Assembly (NCBI RefSeq): GCF_002014975.1
Contig: NZ_MUXV01000094.1
Span: 1-11,758 of the forward strand
Direction of reading: 5' to 3'
DNA: 11,758 nucleotides
From: Moraxella bovis
Lineage (GTDB): Bacteria; Pseudomonadota; Gammaproteobacteria; Pseudomonadales; Moraxellaceae
Shown: piece after piece, positions 1 to 5,703 of the stretch
Layout of the letters: the number at the start of each line of letters is the position of its first letter
Numbering within the stretch: position 1 is the first letter of the stretch
Made by a program: the position numbers and the translations under genes
The notes under the pieces: generated by a model
The model's input: the letters and a program-made list of their open reading frames with translations, nothing else
The model's database searches: none
What the model was told of the DNA's origin: nothing

Positions 1-17
1 TGCAGCTAGGATACCAA
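1..17. repeat. Direct repeat copy flanking the piv-like gene (downstream side)
   Basis: These 17 bases match bases 1054-1070 at 14 of 17 positions, including an identical ten-base block AGGATACCAA (8-17 and 1061-1070). The copies are in the same orientation, 1053 bases apart, and bracket the recombinase gene. Such boundary repeats suit an IS110-type element, but a chance match or a recombinase-binding site is also possible. The repeat may extend left of the window, where it cannot be seen. Confidence 0.4.
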
Positions 18-23
18 TAAATG

Positions 24-992
24 TTATTCATGAATGCGTTTGTCAAAAGGGCGATTTTGGCGAATAACGGCATAGCTGATGGTGAGTAATTTGCGCATGA
101 TGGCGATGATAATTTGTTTTTTGGTTTTGCCTTTTTGTTCCATGCGTTTGACGAACTTTTGAAAAGCGGGATATCGACCAAAGCTGACTATGACAGCGGG
201 CATAAAAAGGGCTGAACGTAGTTCTTTTTGTCCACTAAATCCAATGGAAGACTGCTTGTGAATACTAATGCCGGATTGATGATGACGAGGGGCAAGCCCA
301 GCATAGCTTGCTAGATGTTTGGCACTTTGAAATGATGAACCATCTCCAATGGCAACCAGTAAATGTGGCAGTGTCTTTTTGCCAATTCCGGGTATTGTGG
401 CAAGTAGGCTGGCACGGTGATTTAGCTCGGGCGTGCAATTGATGAGTTGCCAAATTTGATGATCGAGCTGTGTGATGCTGTCACTCCAATGACGAATGTT
501 GTCATCAGTATACGATTTCACATAAATAGACAGAGCTTCCTGTCGAGTGCGTTCTTTGATGAGTTGCCGTTTGTGGTGTTCACGTTGTTTTAGAAGGGCA
601 GTCAGTTTTATTTCGTTGTCTGATTTAGGCTGCCATAAAGGTGGATTTTCTTTTGCACCATAGCGTGCCAAGAGAATGGCATCCTGCTTATCTGTCTTGG
701 TGCGTATGCCTAGACTTTTGGCGTATGCATGAATATATAAGGGGTTGACAATACTTACCTTATGATGATGAGAGATTGCCCAATGAGCTAATTTTTCCCA
801 ATAAGTCCCCGTTGCCTCAATAATCAAATGTAAGGTAGATGTGTTATAATGATGTGCTTGAATCCACAATGTTAGCTCCATAAAACCCTGTTGGTTATTT
901 GTGAATGTACAGTTTTGCCAAGTGTTATGGGCAATAAAGCAGGCATCAAATGTGTTTTTGGCGATATCAATCCCAATGTAAGTTTTAGACAT
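24..992 (-). CDS. piv: Piv-like site-specific DNA invertase / IS110-family DEDD recombinase
   Basis: A 322-residue protein when started at the ATG at 992; a TTG at 1010 would add six residues but has no support. The N-terminal RuvC-like domain (about 1-150) has D9 (GIDIAK), E59 (IIEATG), D101 and D104 (KTDKQDA). These are the residue numbers reported for the DEDD catalytic centre of Moraxella Piv. The C-terminal transposase_20 domain (about 195-310) has the helix-hairpin-like TIPGIGKKT and GLAPRHHQSG, with S240 in the place of the family's catalytic serine. Piv catalyses inversion of the type IV pilin segment in M. lacunata and M. bovis, while IS110 relatives move elements guided by a bridge RNA. 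The nearby pilin and accessory genes favour Piv; the flanking direct repeats leave an IS110 element possible. It is transcribed away from the pilus genes. Confidence 0.8.
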   Translation of the reverse strand: MSKTYIGIDIAKNTFDACFIAHNTWQNCTFTNNQQGFMELTLWIQAHHYNTSTLHLIIEATGTYWEKLAHWAISHHHKVSIVNPLYIHAYAKSLGIRTKTDKQDAILLARYGAKENPPLWQPKSDNEIKLTALLKQREHHKRQLIKERTRQEALSIYVKSYTDDNIRHWSDSITQLDHQIWQLINCTPELNHRASLLATIPGIGKKTLPHLLVAIGDGSSFQSAKHLASYAGLAPRHHQSGISIHKQSSIGFSGQKELRSALFMPAVIVSFGRYPAFQKFVKRMEQKGKTKKQIIIAIMRKLLTISYAVIRQNRPFDKRIHE

Positions 993-1005
993 GGTAGTAT
1001 AAAGC

Positions 1006-1021
1006 ACCAAACTAGTTTGGT
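1006..1021. promoter_or_regulatory. 16-base perfect palindrome just upstream of piv
   Basis: ACCAAACTAGTTTGGT is perfectly self-complementary and lies 13 bases ahead of the piv ATG. It could be an operator, a recombinase-binding site, or a hairpin in the leader RNA. A weaker second promoter for piv, TTTACC (1024-1019), 17 bases, TATACT (1001-996), would overlap it, so a protein bound here could also block transcription. Confidence 0.5.
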
Positions 1022-1053
1022 AAAGGAGTTATCTCAACCTAGCTTGCGGGTTT

Positions 1054-1070
1054 TGCTCCCAGGATACCAA
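1054..1070. repeat. Direct repeat copy flanking the piv-like gene (upstream side)
   Basis: Partner of bases 1-17 (14 of 17 identical, same orientation). It lies inside the untranslated region upstream of piv, so any element bounded by these repeats would carry only about 60-80 bases of upstream DNA with the gene. Confidence 0.4.
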
Positions 1071-1105
1071 GCGAGTTTTCCCCAATATTATTGCACAATG
1101 CATGA

Positions 1106-1134
1106 ATTATAGAGGATTTGATCTATAAATGCAA
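1106..1134 (-). promoter_or_regulatory. Predicted sigma-70 promoter for piv
   Basis: On the minus strand, TTGCAT (1134-1129), a 17-base spacer and a perfect TATAAT (1111-1106) predict a start near 1099. A seven-base inverted repeat, TTATAGA (1107-1113) with TCTATAA (1122-1128), sits between and partly over the -10 and spacer and could be an operator. The -35 match is weak. Confidence 0.4.
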
Positions 1135-1153
1135 ATTTAACGGTAATTGTTCT

Positions 1154-2593
1154 ATGACCATAAAAAAGAATTCTTCTAAAAAATATCCCGATTGGCTCGT
1201 TCATGATTACAAACTGCCAAAGCTTGATTGGCTGCTTTTGGCACAGGCATTGATTTTTTTGCTGATTCCCAATGTTTTTTTGCTGATTGGTGCGTATTTT
1301 GTGGGTGTGTCTCGGCCTCTTATTAACATTGATTATTTTGTGGCATGTGTGCTATTTGCTCTGCCTTATCAGTTTTTTCGTGTGTTGGCGATGTTGGTGC
1401 TGCTTTGCACCATAAGTCTTGATGTTATGATGATGACCATGCAATTATTCCCATTTTTGGATATTTTTGCAGCAATATCACTTGCTCCATTTTTGGTCAA
1501 TGCCCCCTTGCGTTATATAGTGCTTGTAGGAATTGTGGCGACATATCTTACCGTTATGCCCTTTATTATGAGACGACTTGCCAAACCTTTTATGATTAAG
1601 ACAGGATGGCTTTATGTGCTATTTGTGTCACTCGTTGGTTTTTTTGCGTATAGCCACTTTAATGAAATCAAATATGTAGATAGACATGGTGAACGATTTG
1701 CTCAGTCAGATTACTTTGTCATTCATAGCCAGTACAAACGCTATCGGTGGGTGGTAGATAGTGAATTTATTAAACATTTTGGCAAAGTACCAACCATGAT
1801 CCCCATCGACATTGATAACGCTTCTGGCTATTTTGGCAATTCTGATAAAAAATTACTCATTGTGGCAGAGTCATGGGGAGTGGCACGTCATGATAGCACT
1901 CAAAAAGATATTTTGGCAGGTATTTACAATCAAACTGACAGACTGAAGTTTATCAAGGACGGTTATTTTGACTTTGCAGGAGCAACGGTGGAAGGTGAGC
2001 TTAGGGAGCTGTGTTTGCTTGACGTAGAGGGTGGTTATGCCTTTAATAAAGTTGCTAATAAAGAATTTGACAACTGTTTGCCTAATCAATTAAAGCGGAT
2101 GGGGTATCATACCATAGGTATGCATGGTGGATTTAGTCAGATTTATGAAAGAGATTTCTTGTATCCAAAAATGGGTTTTGCTGAGACGGTCTTTGCTGAA
2201 CATCATGGCGACAAAAAACGTTGTGAGGCTTTTAATGGTATTTGTGATAACGAACTGTTTGATATTGTTGCAGAAAGTTTTGCCACCCATGATAAAAACT
2301 TCTTTTATTGGCTAACCCTAACCAGTCATTCCCACTACCCTAGAGGTGACATCATCAATCACCGACTAGACTGCAATAAGCACAACCTACCCAAAGGCGA
2401 TATTTGTAATAACTTTATGCTACACGCCCAGTTTTTTGATGGATTAGGCGAACTTATCAAACGCCCTGAGATGGCAGGTGTTGAGGTAATTGTTGTGGGC
2501 GATCATATGCCTCCGCTGATGATGCGGGAGCCTATCCATCCGCACATTCATTGGCAGCGGGTGAGCTGGTTGCATTTTAAGGTTAAAGCATGA
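1154..2593 (+). CDS. Membrane-anchored LtaS/sulfatase-fold phosphotransferase or hydrolase
   Basis: A 479-residue alkaline-phosphatase-superfamily protein of the LtaS/EptA architecture. About four or five membrane segments (roughly 25-50, 60-88, 98-115, 120-140, 150-168) precede a periplasmic domain. The domain has LLIVAESWG (E239, likely metal ligand), FAGATVEGE (T278, likely nucleophile), an LtaS-like stretch HGGFSQIYERDFLYPKMGF (324-342), TLTSHSHYP (388-396) and VVGDHMPP (D450, H451, likely metal ligands). These enzymes usually move phosphoglycerol or phosphoethanolamine from phospholipid to a surface acceptor; the acceptor here is unknown. Its place between piv and the pilin genes suggests, but does not show, a role in modifying pilin or another envelope molecule. 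I chose the ATG at 1154 over an in-frame TTG at 1118, because the purine-rich stretch before the TTG is only one base away. It converges on the next gene. Confidence 0.8.
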   Translation: MTIKKNSSKKYPDWLVHDYKLPKLDWLLLAQALIFLLIPNVFLLIGAYFVGVSRPLINIDYFVACVLFALPYQFFRVLAMLVLLCTISLDVMMMTMQLFPFLDIFAAISLAPFLVNAPLRYIVLVGIVATYLTVMPFIMRRLAKPFMIKTGWLYVLFVSLVGFFAYSHFNEIKYVDRHGERFAQSDYFVIHSQYKRYRWVVDSEFIKHFGKVPTMIPIDIDNASGYFGNSDKKLLIVAESWGVARHDSTQKDILAGIYNQTDRLKFIKDGYFDFAGATVEGELRELCLLDVEGGYAFNKVANKEFDNCLPNQLKRMGYHTIGMHGGFSQIYERDFLYPKMGFAETVFAEHHGDKKRCEAFNGICDNELFDIVAESFATHDKNFFYWLTLTSHSHYPRGDIINHRLDCNKHNLPKGDICNNFMLHAQFFDGLGELIKRPEMAGVEVIVVGDHMPPLMMREPIHPHIHWQRVSWLHFKVKA

Positions 2594-2595
2594 TG

Positions 2596-3288
2596 TTAAG
2601 AGATTGGTTTTTCGCCAAATTTTGCTACCAAGTTAAAGTCTTCATCAAGGGCGAAGTATGCTCCATTGTATTTTGCCATGACAGATAAGATATACAGCTT
2701 GCCGTATTGTTTTTCCAAACTTTGCAGGACGGCTGAATCATCCATATTTTGAGCAAGAGTACGTCGATTGGCTAGATCGGTTTCTTTAATAATATCCAAA
2801 GATTGTAACATGGACTGATAAGGGTGCTTTCGATCTGGTGTATAGACAGCTGCAGGTAATTTGCCTAGTTTTTCATATTGCGATAATTCGCCCAATTCAA
2901 AATCGGTCATCTCGCGTTTATTGATAACCGTTGCTGAGCTTTTGGGGTAGATGATGACTGCTTGAGGTTGTTCTTTGTAGAGTGTGGTCAGACCATATAC
3001 CAAGGCGGCAATCTGAACGGCACCAATGATAACCAAGTCAGAGATGATTTCTTTTTTGGGTTTGGCAGGATTGTACACCAAAAAAGATAATAAAGGGCCT
3101 AGCACGACATCTATCAAGAAGACCAAGGTAAGCCCCTGTATCGCCCCCGCCATGGTAAAGTACACGTCAGGATAAGCAAAAAAATATACCCAAGCTACCA
3201 CAAAACAGAAGATGAGCAACGAGATGGTAAAGTGAGTGATACTGGCTTTAGCTTTGGTTTTTATCAAAGAGAGGGTAAGTGATGTCAT
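2596..3288 (-). CDS. tfpB: TfpX/TfpZ (TfpB) family type IV pilin accessory protein
   Basis: A 230-residue inner-membrane protein. Hydrophobic segments lie at about 17-38, 43-68 and 84-103, followed by a soluble C-terminal region facing the periplasm. The family signature is clear: LIDVVLGPLLSFLVYNPAKP followed by IISDLVIIGAVQ and ALVYG. Members are encoded beside type IVa pilin genes in Moraxella, Acinetobacter and Pseudomonas group III/V strains. They promote pilin assembly or stability, with specificity for the cognate pilin. Here the gene is divergent from the pilin rather than downstream on the same strand, the usual Acinetobacter/Pseudomonas layout. Its stop lies 2 bases from the stop of the sulfatase-fold gene with no terminator between them, so the two transcripts probably overlap. 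No strong ribosome site is visible before the ATG. Confidence 0.85.
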   Translation of the reverse strand: MTSLTLSLIKTKAKASITHFTISLLIFCFVVAWVYFFAYPDVYFTMAGAIQGLTLVFLIDVVLGPLLSFLVYNPAKPKKEIISDLVIIGAVQIAALVYGLTTLYKEQPQAVIIYPKSSATVINKREMTDFELGELSQYEKLGKLPAAVYTPDRKHPYQSMLQSLDIIKETDLANRRTLAQNMDDSAVLQSLEKQYGKLYILSVMAKYNGAYFALDEDFNLVAKFGEKPIS

Positions 3289-3298
3289 AAAATAAAAG

Positions 3299-3315
3299 TT
3301 GGTACAGAAATTGCT
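3299..3315 (+). promoter_or_regulatory. Sigma-54 (RpoN) promoter of the pilin gene
   Basis: TTGGTACAGAAATTGCT fits the -24/-12 consensus TTGGCACG-N4-TTGCT, with GG at 3301-3302 and GC at 3313-3314 exactly ten bases apart. The predicted start is near 3326, about 25 bases before the pilin ATG. Sigma-54 control is typical of type IV pilins in Pseudomonas and Moraxella and would imply an activator such as PilR encoded elsewhere. Confidence 0.75.
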
Positions 3316-3317
3316 TA

Positions 3318-3326
3318 ATTATATCA
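3318..3326 (-). promoter_or_regulatory. Extended -10 promoter of the tfpB-like gene
   Basis: On the minus strand TGATATAAT is a perfect -10 hexamer (3323-3318) with a TG extension (3326-3325). No good -35 lies upstream, as is common for extended -10 promoters. Transcription would start near 3311, inside the sigma-54 site of the divergent pilin gene, so the two polymerase forms would compete. Confidence 0.5.
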
Positions 3327-3350
3327 GATATTAATTTCTTTACTAGAGTT

Positions 3351-3830
3351 ATGATGAAAAACAATTTAAATACCCAACAGGGCTTCACCTTAATAGAATT
3401 GATGATTGTGGTAGCAATCATCGGGACGTTGGCAGCGATTGCCTTACCTATGTATCAAGATTATATTGCCAAAGCTCAGGTGAATCGTGTGCATTATGAG
3501 ATTAATGCGGCACGCACCATTATTGATTCCATTTTGGCGGATGGGCGGTTGCCTACACTTGATCCGCAGGTTGCCAATAGCAATGATAATTATGAATATA
3601 TTGGTATGACCGAAGATCCTACTTCCAATTTGGTATATATTGCTAGTATTGATATTACTGGCAATAGATTTAATAAATTAACAGCTGAATTTGGCAAGCA
3701 GTCCTATGTTGCACTAAAGGGAGCAAAAATATCAATGGTGCGTAATGTAGATGGATTGTGGTCGTGTGTATTGGAAGAAAGATCATCTGGCTGGAAGGAT
3801 AAATATACGCCAATATCATGCAGAGAATGA
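3351..3830 (+). CDS. Type IVa prepilin (major-pilin type)
   Basis: A 159-residue prepilin, or 158 from the ATG at 3354, which is better spaced from a weak AGAG. The short basic leader ends at G11, the prepilin peptidase site before F12, giving [14 protein letters not shown] with the conserved E16 (residue 5 of mature pilin) and then [13 protein letters not shown]. The mature form is 148 residues, typical of a type IVa major pilin. C139 and C157 should form the C-terminal disulphide loop; the region GLWSC...[13 protein letters not shown] resembles the ends of Moraxella TfpQ/TfpI pilins. The predicted role is the subunit of pili for attachment, twitching and DNA uptake. The sigma-54 promoter, adjacent TfpB and nearby Piv support identity with the tfp/pilA locus. 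It cannot be assigned to the Q or I type here, and a minor pilin remains possible. Confidence 0.9.
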   Translation: MMKNNLNTQQGFTLIELMIVVAIIGTLAAIALPMYQDYIAKAQVNRVHYEINAARTIIDSILADGRLPTLDPQVANSNDNYEYIGMTEDPTSNLVYIASIDITGNRFNKLTAEFGKQSYVALKGAKISMVRNVDGLWSCVLEERSSGWKDKYTPISCRE

Positions 3831-3831
3831 T

Positions 3832-3866
3832 AAAATAAAACCACTCATCACGAGTGGTTTTATTTT
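3832..3866. terminator. Bidirectional intrinsic terminator between pilin and serA
   Basis: Two 15-base arms (3832-3846 and 3852-3866) pair perfectly around a five-base loop; the core is ACCACTC/GAGTGGT. The A/T-rich outer arms give a U-run on either strand, so the hairpin can end both the pilin transcript and the converging serA transcript. It begins one base after the pilin stop. Confidence 0.9.
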
Positions 3867-3884
3867 TGGGTTATTTAGGCACTA

Positions 3885-5111
3885 TCAAAACAACACACGC
3901 ACCTTGATGGTCTGCGGTACGGAACGCAAGCGTTCTAAGGCTTTGGCGGAGTCGTTGTCGTCCACGTCCATGACCAGATAGCCGACATCGCCACGAGTCA
4001 TCATCGACTGGGCGGTGATGTTGATGCCAGCGTCCGCAAAGGAGGCATTGACCTGCGAGAGTACACCAGGGACGTTTTGGTGAATGTGTAGCAGGCGATG
4101 GCTCTTGTCCGTGAACGGAATGGAGACGTTGGGGAAATTTACGCTACTTGTCGTGTCGCCCATGTCAGAATAGCGGACGAATTTGTCAGCGACTTCTAGA
4201 CCGATGTTGGCTTGGGCTTCTTGGGTAGAACCGCCGACATGGGGGGTGAGAATGACGTTTTCAAAGGCACGAAGGGGCGAGATAAACTCTTCATCAGCCG
4301 ATTTTGGCTCTTTGGGGAATACGTCAATGGCAGCCCCTAAGATTTTGCCACTTTTTAGAGCGTCTGCCAAATCATCGATATTGACACAGCCACCACGAGC
4401 AGCGTTAATAAAGAACGAGCCGTCTTTCATAAGACCAAACTCACGAGCGGTCATCATATTACGGGTGCTAGGCAGGTCAGGGACGTGCAGGGTTACCACG
4501 TCAGCTTTTTCTAGGAGTTCATCAAAACTGCCCATTTGCACGGCATTACCCAGTGGCAGTTTGGTCAGCACGTCATGATAGATGACTTTCATGCCCAGTC
4601 CTTCGCACAGGACGGACAGCTGTGAGCCGATAGAGCCATAGCCCACGATACCCATGGTCTTGCCACGCACTTCATAGCTGTCTTTGGCGGATTTGTTCCA
4701 GCCACCACGATGGACGACCGCATTTTTCTCAGGAATGCCACGCATGAGCATGATGGTCTCAGCAAGCACCAGCTCGGCGACCGAGCGAGTGTTTGAGTAG
4801 GGGGCGTTAAAGACGGGAATACCCAGCTCTAAGGCGGCGTCCAAATCCACTTGGTTGGTACCGATACAAAAACAGCCGATACAGATGAGTTTTTCGGCAG
4901 ATTCTAGCACTTTGCGAGTCAGCTGGGTGCGTGAGCGGATACCGATGAAATGGGCGTCTTTGATTTTTTCGATGAGTTCATCTTCATCAAGGGCGGTTTT
5001 GATGTATTCGATGTTGGTGTAGCCAGCTTCGTTTAGCACTTTTAGGGCGTTGTCATGCACGCTTTCTAAGAGCAAAAAGCGGATTTTGTCTTTGTTAAGG
5101 GATAAAGTCAT
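3885..5111 (-). CDS. serA: D-3-phosphoglycerate dehydrogenase
   Basis: Cytoplasmic enzyme that oxidises 3-phosphoglycerate to 3-phosphohydroxypyruvate with NAD, the first step of serine synthesis. At 408 residues it matches the short E. coli-type SerA. The substrate domain is split around the Rossmann domain, which has GYGSIG at 157-162. The catalytic set is complete: R239 (NAARGG), E268 (PKEP) and H291 (TPHVGG). The C-terminal ACT domain (about 338-408) keeps H344, N346 and N364, the serine-contact positions of E. coli SerA, so feedback inhibition by L-serine is likely. The ATG at 5111 is preceded by AAGGA six bases upstream (5122-5118), which fixes the start. It stands alone, converging on the pilin gene across a shared terminator. 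GC content is visibly higher than in the pilus and restriction genes. Confidence 0.97.
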   Translation of the reverse strand: MTLSLNKDKIRFLLLESVHDNALKVLNEAGYTNIEYIKTALDEDELIEKIKDAHFIGIRSRTQLTRKVLESAEKLICIGCFCIGTNQVDLDAALELGIPVFNAPYSNTRSVAELVLAETIMLMRGIPEKNAVVHRGGWNKSAKDSYEVRGKTMGIVGYGSIGSQLSVLCEGLGMKVIYHDVLTKLPLGNAVQMGSFDELLEKADVVTLHVPDLPSTRNMMTAREFGLMKDGSFFINAARGGCVNIDDLADALKSGKILGAAIDVFPKEPKSADEEFISPLRAFENVILTPHVGGSTQEAQANIGLEVADKFVRYSDMGDTTSSVNFPNVSIPFTDKSHRLLHIHQNVPGVLSQVNASFADAGINITAQSMMTRGDVGYLVMDVDDNDSAKALERLRSVPQTIKVRVLF

Positions 5112-5150
5112 GAAAAATCCTTACAATAAAGAGTGGTTGGCAAAGTTATA

Positions 5151-5179
5151 GTTATACACCCATTTGGCAGATTTTGCAA
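5151..5179 (-). promoter_or_regulatory. Predicted sigma-70 promoter of serA
   Basis: On the minus strand, TTGCAA (5179-5174), a 17-base spacer and TATAAC (5156-5151) would start transcription near 5144, giving a leader of about 33 bases. A second TATAAC lies at 5150-5145. Both hexamers are imperfect, so this is tentative. Confidence 0.45.
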
Positions 5180-5366
5180 AGGGTTTTGGGGGTTTTTTGT
5201 AACTTGATTAGAAATAAGGTCATTGGCAACTTGACTTTTGCAAAATTTTAAAGGAAATTTAAAAAATTCTCATCATGTATGTAAATGTTGGTTATCGGTA
5301 ACTTTTTGTTTTGTCCTAAAAAACCATGATACAATAACTTAAATCGGTAGCAAAATGAAATTTTAG
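5180..5366. other. AT-rich intergenic stretch between the serA and dat promoters
   Basis: No credible gene, repeat or RNA was seen here. The only hint of structure is a near-palindrome, GTTATCGGTAAC (5291-5302), with four-base arms, too short to call an operator. Confidence 0.5.
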
Positions 5367-5394
5367 TTGTCAAATTTTGAACATGTGCTATAAT
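5367..5394 (+). promoter_or_regulatory. Strong sigma-70 promoter of dat
   Basis: TTGTCA (5367-5372, five of six to consensus), a 16-base spacer, and a perfect TATAAT (5389-5394) extended by TGC (5386-5388). Transcription should start near 5400, exactly at the left arm of a 13-base inverted repeat and about 300 bases before dat. No comparable promoter was seen closer to dat. Confidence 0.65.
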
Positions 5395-5398
5395 TTGC

Positions 5399-5703
5399 CA
5401 CTTTTAAATTTTTGATAAGTTTACATTTGTTCTATTAAATTTAAAAGTGTTATTGCCGTGCAAGCGGTCAAATCATTATTTATGATTACTCTTGCAAAAC
5501 TGGTGTGCAATGGATTTTCATTTTTCCTTTATGGTCCATTGAACCACACGCCGAACGTCATGACCTTGTTAAACCCAAATTTTAGTTGATAAATTGGGTT
5601 TGGGTTTAGGGATATAGTCATCAAATTTTCATATGTGATTGATAAGATTGAGATTGTATTCATAGGTTTTTCTTTTAACCCTTATCTGAGATGGTAATCC
5701 GAT
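5399..5703 (+). other. Long structured 5' leader of dat, candidate cis-regulatory RNA
   Basis: Four stem-loops follow one another. First, perfect 13-base arms at 5399-5411 and 5437-5449 (CACTTTTAAATTT and its complement). Second, GCAAG (5460-5464) with CTTGC (5491-5495), enclosing AATCAT (5471-5476) with ATGATT (5482-5487). Third, CAATGGA (5508-5514) with TCCATTG (5535-5541), extendable through GTGTG/CACAC. Fourth, AAACCCAA (5571-5578) with TTGGGTTT (5594-5601). None has a terminator U-run. Bases 5602-5703 show nothing further and only a weak ribosome site before dat. The leader could be a riboswitch-like or translational control element, a small-RNA gene, or a relic of inserted DNA; no known class was recognised. 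Confidence 0.4.

Larger units (their letters stand above)
993..1099 (-). other. Structured untranslated 5' region of piv, possible guide-RNA locus
   Basis: If the promoter at 1106-1134 is used, the transcript has a leader of about 107 bases before the piv ATG. In minus-strand sense it can form GCTTG/CAAGC (1072-1068 with 1046-1042) enclosing GGG/CCC (1060-1058 with 1050-1048), followed by a 16-base self-complementary block at 1021-1006. IS110-group recombinases carry their bridge RNA upstream of the recombinase gene, so position and structure fit, but no guide loop could be matched to a target in the window. An ordinary structured leader is the simpler reading. Confidence 0.3.

Noticed and set aside
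1118..1153. N-terminal extension of the sulfatase-fold protein from TTG 1118
   Set aside because: The purine-rich AGAGGA ends one base from the TTG, and the added residues are not hydrophobic or domain-like; ATG 1154 is simpler.
24..3350. Second, silent pilin fragment or inverted copy of the pilin 5' coding region
   Set aside because: I looked for the pilin N-terminal coding sequence in both orientations between piv and the pilin and found none; any partner must be outside the window.
4183..4578. Plus-strand ORF inside serA
   Set aside because: Antisense shadow of a strongly conserved gene with higher GC; no recognisable protein.
5571..5610. Intrinsic terminator within the dat leader
   Set aside because: The stem is followed by G-rich sequence instead of a U-run, so it is unlikely to terminate.
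5594..5611. G-quadruplex in the dat leader
   Set aside because: Only three GGG tracts are present (5596, 5602, 5609); a fourth is missing.
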